Assembly: GCA_916048095.2 (NCBI GenBank)
Contig: OU696584.1
Span: 7,522,204 to 7,586,203 of the forward strand
Origin: Sacculina carcini
Lineage: Eukaryota > Arthropoda > Thecostraca > Sacculinidae
Direction of reading: 5' to 3'
Length of the DNA: 64,000 nt
The notes under the pieces were generated by a model, which worked only from the letters and a program-made list of their open reading frames with translations, searched no databases and was not told the DNA's origin. The stretch's first letter is position 1. Each line of letters begins with the position of its first letter. Both the position numbers and the translations under genes were made by a program. This document shows, in pieces, positions 40,997-64,000 of this stretch.

Positions 40997-41635
40997 GTCT
41001 ATATACACTAATAAATTTCAGCCACTCAAAATGATCATATTTTGTAGTTACTTGCCGATATTAACACACATATTTAATCATTAAGGTATATTTACTAAGA
41101 ATATTTATTTGATATCAACGCAATATTTATCAAATAATTGACTTAAATTAATTGATATACAAGCTTGAAAATGTCAAAGTTGTTATACTCAACATATTTA
41201 TGAGAAATAATGGGTTAACTTCACTTCTGTGAATAATTATCATTGCAATCAAGTCAAGTTATCAGAAACCATTGAAATTCCCCGTCAATTCTGTGTGGAG
41301 GTTTTTATTCTTTCTCAGACAGAGGTACCTGTGACACTGAGTGCGCGAGCTGACACACCTGTGCGCGTGCTCATATGCTGTCAGCGCTCCGTTCCGCAAA
41401 AATCAACGTGAAAGTGCATAAATAGACCTCTCTTTTTTCATTCTACGCTGATGTGTGAGTGCGTGTGTGTGTACATGGTGGTTAGGCAAAAGCGCTAGCG
41501 GAAGTATATTAAGTGTCCTCGTGTGCACCTGATGCATTCTACCAATCTTGCAATCAGTTTGTCGTATTCTTGAGCCTATAATGTAATGTTGATACGAACT
41601 TCCCGGACAGATACAAGTGGAACCACACCGCTGGC

Positions 41636-43930
41636 ATGACCAGAGGTGCATTCACTGAAAACAAATTGTATCAGCTGCTCACGGTTTTAATCCTGACCTC
41701 TTTGATCGCCGGCTGGATTGCCAGCCATCGTGTGGTTCTTAGTGCAGTGGAAGAGTTGGAAGATGATGACGATTTTCATGTGGGTCATTTTAGCGTGCAG
41801 GATGCTGGCCACATGTCAAGAGCAGAAGAGTTGGCAAAGCACAGATTACACCAAATCGATCTGCTTCCGACAAACTCTCTCTCGTCGCATGAGAAGGAGC
41901 ACACTGAAGAAGGAAACTCAAAGGAGCAAAAAACATACCGACAAGCGGTGCTCCAAACAGATTCCAGTCAGCAAAACGTGGTGATGTCACCCCAGTCGAC
42001 GTCTTCTTCGAAATCTCACCTCATCCTCTTCTGGACCATGTTCTGGGGCTCGTACTCGTCTTGGTCACTTCTCTTCACCGACACTCTCCACGACCGGTGT
42101 CGCACGGCAGCTCCATGTCGACTGTCGGTGGACAAATCAGACCTCGCTGCGGCCGATGTCGTTGTATTCCATCTGGTCGACTTGCTGCACTCCGAACACC
42201 TCACACCGCTGCCGCCGACAGCTCGTGCGGGACAAGTATGGGTGCTCTTCTCGCTCGAGGCGCCCGTTTATCGCGTGCTGCCACCGCTGCGTAGTCCGCT
42301 GCCCGGCCGTCTTTCCGGACGTTTTCACTGGATGATGACGTATAGTCGGCACAGTCAAGTGCCAGTGCCGTACGGGCTGGTGATTCCACGTGATTGGTCA
42401 ACGGAGCACAAGGAGCAGCAATGGCAGGCACTGTTGCCCCGTCGTCCGTCCACAGATATGCCGTTCCTAAACAAGCGGCCGCCCCAAAAGCGCAAAAGCC
42501 GCCTTGTCGCCTGGGTTGTGTCCAACTGTGCCACACAGAGTCGTCGAGAATCGTACGTACGAGCTCTCAAAAAGCATATCCGTGTGAGTGATCATGTCCC
42601 TTCACCTCGACATACTTACACTTCACCACAAGGGCTATTCGGATCTTTCGGAGAAGATGCCCGCCAGTGAAAAGTCAACACAAATTATGTAGTCACTGAT
42701 TACCTAACCTAACCTTCACCTAACCTATCCTAACCTAACAAAAAATCTAGACCGCTGTCACGCACATGTGTGACGCTCACGTGTGCGGATTTTCTATTAG
42801 TGACGGGATTTTCCATTAGTGGCTGGCATCTTCTCCGAAAATTCCCGTTGTTCCCCCTGAAACCAAAACTAATCTAGTTGAGAATGAGACTGTCTACATT
42901 GGGCTGCAATAAAAAATTTAACAAGTGAAATATACTCTTGGGTTATTTTATTTATAGTTGAGTTTTGGTATTAACTCTATTGAGAACTGTCAATTGAGAA
43001 GTGGACAATTTCAGGTGGACGTCTACGGAAAGTGCACTAATAGAACGTGCGGAAGACGAGAGACGGTGAAACGTCAGTTGAACCCAGCCCTAAACACCAA
43101 TTGTGATCGCTTCCTCACCAAATACAAGTTCTATCTGGCATTCGAGAACTCCATCTGTACAGATTACGTGACCGAAAAGTTCTTCCGCACTCTGGCGATC
43201 GGTGGGTTTCTGTTATGTTTTGAAATTGTGAGCAGGTGAAACTGTTGAATTACTATCGCATAGAGGCTTACTGAGACAAAATTAAATTAAACTTTGGCGC
43301 AGTATCAATGAATGTTTCCCAAGGCGGCGCCAGAAATATTCCCCAGTGGCGGCGCCAGGATTATTTTGGTGGGGGGCTAATGAAGAGAATGCTAGGGCTT
43401 GGCGGACCATGAAGAGCTACACTCAAAATGTTCATCTTCAGGATGTTATGGGAGGGTCTCAGAGAGGCTTAGCACGTGTAGGAGGAAGGAGTTTCAGCTC
43501 CTCCCAGCCCTGCCCCTTGGCGCCGCCACTGATCTATAGTACATTGTCCATTCTCTCGCATTGCTCACATAACCTGGTTTGTGAGGTGTCAGGTGTCGTG
43601 CCCGTGGTTCTGGGAGGTGCCAACTACTCGGCCATCGCTCCAGCAAACAGCTACATCGACGCCCGCAATTTCTCGCCACGACAGCTGGCCAACTTGCTGT
43701 TAGAGCTGGACAGAAACGAGTCGCGCTATCGCCCATACCTGGCCTGGCGTCAGCGGTACTCGGTCATAAAAGGACATCCTTTGAGGCCTCTCACTTGCGG
43801 TCTGTGTTCGCGCGTTCATGGCTTGACTGCGGGGAATGCCAGCTTGCCACTGCTGTCTGATGAGCAAGTGGTGGACTTACTGGGTCAGCAACAGTGTATA
43901 CCAGGCCAAGAGTACGACTCGCATGCCTGA
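41636..43930 (+). CDS. alpha-1,3-fucosyltransferase (glycosyltransferase family 10)
   Basis: Golgi enzyme that transfers fucose from GDP-fucose to N-acetylglucosamine of glycans. Exons 41636-42583, 43015-43201 and 43593-43930 join in phase and give 490 residues ending in TGA. It is a type II membrane protein: a short cytosolic start, a membrane anchor (about residues 13-35, LLTVLILTSLIAGWIASHR), a stem of about 100 residues, then the catalytic region. Family signatures are FHWMMTYSRHSQVPVPYG, VAWVVSNC, VDVYGKC, and the donor-binding block KFYLAFENSICTDYVTEKFF, followed by VPVVLGGANYSAIAPANSYI. All key blocks are present and uninterrupted, so it is probably active. I chose the Met at 41636 because it places the membrane anchor near the N-terminus. 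Whether it modifies core GlcNAc (FucTA-like) or antennae (FucTC-like) cannot be decided from motifs. Confidence 0.93.
42701..42740. repeat. short CCTAA (TTAGG) telomere-like run
   Basis: TACCTAACCTAACC and similar, about 8 units with errors, in the first fucosyltransferase intron. Confidence 0.8.
43344..43531. mobile_element. CAGTGGCGGCGCC-family MITE in the fucosyltransferase intron
   Basis: CAGTGGCGGCGCCAGGATTA at the left and CTTGGCGCCGCCACTG at the right. A second partial terminus (GGCGGCGCCAGAAATATTCC) directly precedes it, suggesting insertion beside or into an older copy. It lies 61 bases before the last exon. Confidence 0.85.
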
Positions 43931-44150
43931 CAATGACCTAACTGACAATTGTGTAACAAAGGTGGGCCTCAATGAGATGTAATCCTTTTTTCTCTATAAA
44001 AAACGGCATACATAAACCTAATCATTAAAAAATAAGATTAATATATTAAAAAACTAGAAACAAAAACAGCAATAAGAGCACTCAGCCAGAACGAATGACG
44101 CAGAGCATCAGAAATCTGTCAATTATTTATATGATTTGAATTTATTAATA

Positions 44151-44193
44151 ACTAGCGACAAGTTCCGCACTTCGTGCGGTTATGGTCGCTAGT
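44151..44193. mobile_element. Helitron-like 3' terminus (hairpin plus CTAGT), palindromic
   Basis: The hairpin CCGCAC-TTC-GTGCGG is followed after 9 bases by CTAGT. This is the layout of a Helitron 3' end: a hairpin about 10 bases before CTRR, with a T after it. The complementary strand shows the same arrangement because the outer arms ACTAGCGAC/GTCGCTAGT are also inverted. A second, imperfect hairpin (CCGCAC-TA-CGTGCG) follows at about 44198-44211. No Rep/helicase coding sequence is visible, so this is an end fragment or a non-autonomous copy. Confidence 0.55.
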
Positions 44194-44534
44194 AGATCCG
44201 CACTACGTGCGTCTCGTAGCTTCGTTTGTAGTATTGTAAGTGATGCGGTCGCCTTGAGTTTTGTCTGGGATAGCAATGCAAATATGATGATAATGCACTT
44301 GAAGCAAACGTCAAGGCCAATGCAAACAAATGGTGTCGCAAGGATAAGTTCGCATCGCACATACAGACGCACACGCATACAAACACTGGCTGCACACGTG
44401 TTCGTTCATAGAATTTCGGCACACGGACACACATACCAATACAAAATGCAAAACGGTATCGTGTGTGCAATTCCTGGGAAGAATTGCAAAATTATGCAAG
44501 AACAGTTCGCAGAAAAGATGTGGTGGCAATCTGG

Positions 44535-45300
44535 CAGGGAAGTTTCTAGCAATCGCTCAACTGAATGACAAAAGTGTGTAGAATAAAGGTAAAAAACAAA
44601 CACCAATAGAAAGATATATGATAATTACAATTACAATATTGGTAAGCTACACATATACACTTGAAAAACGCTTCTGGAACACGCACATGCACGACGATGT
44701 ACTCAATTAAACACTCCGTTTTACTACGCACTCTGCACGCCACTGTGCATTTGCAAACGCTCGCTGCAATGCACGTGAGTCATGGTATATCGACACACAG
44801 ACACACACACCAATATATACATCAGTGTGCCGTTCTGTACACTGTGTATGTATGTGTGTGTGTGTGTGTGTACGTGTACCTGTATGTGTATGTGTGTGTG
44901 TGTGCATCTATGTCAGTGTGTATGTGTGTGTGTGTGCATGTATGTCAGTGTGTATGTGAGTGTGTGTGTGCCTGAGGTGGCAATCTCGCATGGGCGTTTC
45001 TAGCAATCACTCAACTGAATGGCGCAGTGTGTAGAATAATGGTGAAAAACAAACACCAGTAGAAAAATAAATGTTAATTACAATTACAATATTGGTAAGC
45101 TACACATATCCACTCGAAAAACGCCTGTGGAACACGCACATGCACGACAATGTACTTATTTAAACACTCTGTTTTACTACGCACTCTGCACGCCACTGTG
45201 CATTTGCAAACGCTCGCTGCAATGCACGTGAGTCATGGCATATCGACACACAGACACACACACCAATATACACCAATGTGCCGTTCTGCACACACACTTA
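44535..45300. repeat. direct duplication of a block of about 310 bp, offset about 453 bp
   Basis: The block at about 44535-44845 recurs at about 44988-45300 with only scattered differences. Shared landmarks are CAATATTGGTAAGCTACACA, CACGCACATGCACGAC and GCACTCTGCACGCCACTGTG. The two copies are separated by a TG-rich stretch. They follow directly after the Helitron-like end, so they may be tandem element copies or a local duplication. Confidence 0.75.
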
Positions 45301-45500
45301 CTCACTCACACATGTACGTTGAGCTTTATTTATTAATAATTTTATAAGTATATTAAAAAATTATTTATAATTTATTATTTAAATTTTCAAATAAAAATAT
45401 ATAAAAAATTGAATGAATTACAAAATTTACTAAATACGTTGAAATATTGTAGGAGTTCCTACACAGTACATTGGAAACAAATTTCAATACGAAAAAGTAT

Positions 45501-45580
45501 TGGCAGCGGTGGGATTCGAACCCACGCTCTTTCGAACTGGTGCCTAAAACCAGCGCCTTAGACCACTCGGCCACGCTACC
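45501..45580 (-). tRNA. tRNA-Leu (anticodon UAG)
   Basis: On the minus strand the acceptor stem GGTAGCG pairs with CGCTGCC (one G-T pair), followed by discriminator A. The D arm is GCCGAGTGGTCTAAGGC. The anticodon stem CTGGT/ACCAG encloses loop TTTAGGC, giving anticodon TAG (reads CUA). A long variable arm follows, as expected for leucine tRNA, then the T arm with GGTTCGAATCC. It has intact A and B boxes, no intron, and no diverged tail, so it looks like a functional gene. It lies between the 3' ends of two convergent protein genes. Confidence 0.95.
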
Positions 45581-45788
45581 GATATTAGGACAGATGATAT
45601 AACTGTATATATATCAATGTTTTATTCGAAATGTCAACATTTATTGAAATTACATTGTGAACGAATAAATATTACGAAAATCTGAGTATATAATCATTCG
45701 TTCAGCAATAAAAAATTAAGGCAATTCGATACAACGATAGGAAAAATCGCTGCGACAAAAACAAATACAAAAGTTTAACATATATACT

Positions 45789-45794
45789 TTTATT
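45789..45794 (-). promoter_or_regulatory. candidate polyadenylation signal of the protease homolog
   Basis: AATAAA on the minus strand, about 200 bases after the stop codon at 45997 and before the tRNA gene. The spacing is suitable, but no cleavage-site evidence is available. Confidence 0.4.
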
Positions 45795-45996
45795 AATGTC
45801 TTATTTTGCCAACGTCGACGCATATCAAGCATCTCAAAAAACAATCGTCTCATAAGATCACACAACGCAAAGTGAGTATTTTGATGAACCGCTTGAAAAC
45901 ACACAACAAACAAAATTTATACAAGCAATACGCACAAGTTCCAGCGAATAACAGGAAAACAGGGCTTGCTTTGCTAAAAAATATTAGGTGTGGTCA

Positions 45997-54586
<8,590 letters not shown>

Positions 54587-55266
54587 TCTGTCTGAGCAAA
54601 AACATTTGCAGAAGGAAAATTATATTTAGCTTTGTCAGTTTGTGATTTACGTTGTAATGTGACTATGTAAAAATTAATACGCTAATATGTAGTGATAAAA
54701 TAAAAAATAAAAAATGTTAACCAGCACCTTGCATCCAAATTTAATGATCAAATAAATATAATCAAATTAATTCACTATTGAAAAATTATGAATATAAAAT
54801 AGCAACAGAAATATTGAAGGTATGAAAATATTTCTTCAAATATATCTGGATTATACATGAATTCTACCAAAAACAAACCTGTTTTCTTTGGCAAGTGGCG
54901 TTTATTTGAAGTGCTTGCAGAATTTCTGCTGCGGGAGCTCGCTGAGCAGAAATTGTTCACTTTCTATCGCCGAGTCTGCGTGTCTGTGCGGCCTCACTAC
55001 AGAACTTCACACACTGACACACTGACACACACACACACACACACTGACACTCACAATCTGATGTGCTACCCACACGGCTCACACCGCTAGACTGGCAGAC
55101 GACAGGAGATTCACTTTCATTTATCGCCATGACCGAGACACTCAGCTGATTTCCGGCGAGCGACCGTGTGACGTCACGCCTCCAACATTCACAACGTCAG
55201 CCTCCGTCAAGGTCAATCGCCCGGGGCACTTTCTGTCCCTGGCTGATGAACCGGATCTATCTACCC

Positions 55267-55269
<3 letters not shown>

Positions 55270-55334
<65 letters not shown>
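55270..55334. repeat. (TG)n microsatellite
   Basis: 65 bp of TG, about 700 bases upstream of the protease homolog start. Confidence 0.96.
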
Positions 55335-55336
<2 letters not shown>

Positions 55337-55802
55337 GCTGGGTAAATCCGTGGGTGTAGTGTTGGGACAAGGTCGTGCGACATCCCCATATCACGACATA
55401 CACTCACACACACTCATACACACACTCATACACACACACTCTCACTATGACACACACACACATTCTTTGTCCATGTCACATACACAATACACACACTTCC
55501 AAAATATTCTTCTCAAATAAACTCAACATCCAAATAAATCCACATTTAACTATAAATACAATATTTGTGGCTAATTGTATTGTTTGGTTAATATTTTTTA
55601 TAATATTTCTCTCTCGTCAAGGCATCTATAGCCCCCCGGTGAGTAGTCGTGCTTGGTACGCCTATGGTATTTGAGCTGCTACGCGCTTGTCCATGTACGG
55701 CTATGGATATGCATGTTAGTATGTATGCGTGTGTGTGTGTTTGTTTGTGCATAGCATGCCGGATGCGCCCAATATCTAATAGCGGGTCAGTGTATGTTGT
55801 AT

Positions 55803-55869
<67 letters not shown>

Positions 55870-56001
55870 CACACGCACACGCACACAAACATACACACAC
55901 ACCGGATGTATTTGAACACTAATCGTATGAAGACCTTGACCATACGTTTTTAAGCATCTTTTTGCTAAGTGCGAGCCGGATACACAAAGTGTTAGTCCGT
56001 A

Positions 56002-56046
<45 letters not shown>

Positions 56047-56253
56047 GTGTTGCGTAAGACACAGGGAAGGCCTAAGGGTGGTGTATGCAAATATATTCCA
56101 ATGTATTTTGCAAAAACACACGCACACACACAATTTCACATATATTTATATGAAATTTAGGTGTATGCGTGCGTTTTTTCCTATGATAGGTAAGTTTTTT
56201 TTCCAGTAATAATTCTAATTTGTTCCAATTGTTTTTTTTAAAGTACGTTAGGG

Positions 56254-56788
56254 CAGAGGTTCCCAAACTGGGGTCCTCGGACCCCTGGGGGTCCCTGAGA
56301 AGGTCCTAGGGGGTCCGCTACTTCTCCCGCAACCTTAGGAGAGAGGATAGAAGGTACCCGTTTTCTTTCACTTTGGTGACATCAAACCCCGCATTGATCA
56401 ACTGTGTAGAAGCCATCAAGCTCATCCAGCCCACCGAAGAAGATGTTTCATAGCTTTTGTGTTTAATTCTGGACTTTTTTATGAAGGTATTTCGTTTTTT
56501 TTGGTTATCTGTGGTGACAGTTCATGCTGTAATTATCTATCTATTGTGGCTGTTTCTACCAATTTTACTTTGTATTGAATTTAAAACAATGAAAATTTAT
56601 TGACAATATTTCAAATGTTTATTTTAAGACTTTCTTCGTGTAGGAATATGCAAATAGTAAATTTACTGTATTGTAATCATATAATGGGTACCTTGGTATA
56701 GTAATAGTAACTTCTGATTGGCTGGGGGTCCTCGGATGGGACTTAAATTTCTGGGGGTCCTTAGCATGGTAAAGTTTGGGAACCTCTG
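56254..56788. mobile_element. 535-bp non-autonomous hAT element with exact target duplication
   Basis: Left end CAGAGGTTCCCAAACTGGGG; right end AAGTTTGGGAACCTCTG, an inverted repeat of about 15 bp. Flanked by CGTTAGGG on both sides (56246-56253, 56789-56796). GGGGTCC motifs repeat near both ends. It has no coding capacity and lies upstream of the protease homolog. Confidence 0.92.
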
Positions 56789-57639
56789 CGTTAGGGTACT
56801 GTTTAAGATGTAATAAAAATTACAAGTTGTTTTTCTTTTATCGATAAAAAATTATTCAACCGTTAATAACTTACTTTTCATTATTATTAATTTACCTAAT
56901 ATTTATTTATGTAATTTATTTACGTTTAAAACATGCATTTATACAGTGGACAATTTATGATGAATACGAAAAAACAGTTTCCCTTTGTGAATTCGATATG
57001 AACGGCGAACGTGTATAAAAACATTGAGACGAATCGAGCGAAAATAGTTCAGTCATCGATTATGTGATCACTTTTAGCTTATGTGAACCACGTGGTCATC
57101 AGCTGATTTCGCTACTAATCTCACCAGATGTTTGCCAGGACATTTTTAGCTGCATCGCGTGCAAACAGTGTTTAAGACACACACACACACACACATACAC
57201 GTACACACACACAGCCCCAAAGAAAACATTAGAAAAAAATGACATATTTCAAAGGGTCCATGCGAATCATCAGGAATAGAACTGCGGTTCTAGGTCGGTT
57301 TATGACACAGGCCAGTGGTTTCCAAACGTTTTCAGCCTGTTACAGGTCAATTTAGCACACTACGTTAAGGATGCTGCCCTTGTGTATCTTGGGTAATTTG
57401 TGGTAGTAATATATTTTAGGGGTTAAATTACCCCAGGTTGGAAACCAATGAAATAGATGACATAGTGGTCTGTAACCCTTTTCTCTCTGAAAAACCGAGC
57501 ATAAAGAGAAACACACAAACACATATATACACACACACACACACATACACATTTGTCATTCTGTCCGATCTTGGAAATTTCGCACTTGGAAACCATGTAA
57601 TCGTATACAAAACATGTATTAACACACACAAACACACCA

Positions 57640-57949
57640 CACCTGCGTAAAAGCACGCATACAAACACACACTGACACAAACACACACACATACACACAC
57701 TGACACACCCTGACACAAACACACACACACATACACACTGACACACACACACATACACACACACTGACACACACACTGACAAACACACTGACACACACTG
57801 ACACACACACACTGACACACACACACACTGACACACACACACTGACACACACACACACTGACACACACACTGACACACACACACACACACACACAGACAC
57901 AAACACACTGACACACAAACACATACACTGACACACTGACACACACAGG

Positions 57950-57950
<1 letters not shown>
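57640..57950. repeat. CA-rich array with CTGACA interruptions
   Basis: About 300 bp of ACACACTGACACACAC-type units. It runs directly up to the PCGF stop codon (minus strand), so the PCGF 3' UTR should start with UG-rich sequence. Confidence 0.95.

Positions 57951-64000
<6,050 letters not shown>

Larger units (their letters stand above)
38498..41635. other. intergenic region between divergent genes
   Basis: About 3.1 kb between the start of the minus-strand two-membrane-segment gene and the fucosyltransferase. The first few hundred bases next to 38497 should contain that gene's promoter; the CpG-rich stretch 38200-38500 covers its first exon. The rest is AT-rich with a CA/TG array pair (39440-39600) and a hAT MITE at 40729-40996. 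I see no convincing exon here. Confidence 0.55.
43931..45500. other. intergenic region with Helitron-like end and a tandem duplication
   Basis: No coding sequence is recognised here. It holds a palindromic Helitron-like terminus (44151-44193), a duplicated block of about 310 bp (44535-44845 and 44988-45300), and short TG/CA runs. Confidence 0.6.
54587..57949. other. intergenic region upstream of the protease homolog
   Basis: About 3.4 kb separating two minus-strand genes. The promoter of the protease homolog should be just above 54586. The rest holds TG/CA arrays (55270-55334, 55803-55885, 56007-56044, and a mixed CA/CTGACA array at 57640-57950) and a hAT MITE (56254-56788). No coding exon is recognised. 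Confidence 0.55.

Overview
This window is nuclear DNA from an animal, most likely an arthropod. The genes are split by GT-AG introns and there is no operon structure. A clip-domain serine protease homolog of arthropod type is present. Short (TTAGG)n runs, the arthropod telomere unit, occur inside the sequence. Non-coding DNA is unusually rich in (TG/CA)n arrays, some 300 to 500 bp long, and in short DNA transposons. I cannot name the species.

I rebuilt five host genes exon by exon, and reading phase is preserved across every junction. (1) A receptor-type guanylate cyclase on the + strand, 7105-35351, 20 exons, 1407 residues visible, 5' end missing. (2) A two-exon gene on the - strand, 38497-36377, encoding a 381-residue protein with two membrane segments and two proline-tyrosine motifs; family not recognised. 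(3) An alpha-1,3-fucosyltransferase on the + strand, 41636-43930, 3 exons, 490 residues. (4) An inactive clip-domain serine protease homolog on the - strand, 54586-45997, 11 exons, 802 residues. (5) A Polycomb-group RING finger protein of the PCGF3/5 type on the - strand, 62223-57950, 5 exons, 224 residues. A tRNA-Leu gene (anticodon UAG, - strand) lies at 45501-45580 between the convergent genes 3 and 4. The genes have no evident shared pathway and look like ordinary neighbours.

The rest is mostly transposon-derived. A complete 4,880-bp hAT transposon with an uninterrupted 600-residue transposase sits in a cyclase intron. It has an exact 8-bp target duplication and a nested pogo/Tigger-like MITE. 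Four shorter hAT-type elements have exact 8-bp duplications. At least ten elements share the terminus CAGTGGCGGCGCC, and three or four copies of each of several other families are present. There are tRNA-Val-derived SINEs, LINE 3' fragments and a Helitron-like hairpin end. The most interesting pattern is that (TG)n tracts lie just upstream of 3' splice sites in the sense orientation: 15 of 37 inferred acceptors, against one with the antisense (AC)n.

I see no CRISPR array, bacterial gene cluster, or clearly new multi-gene system.
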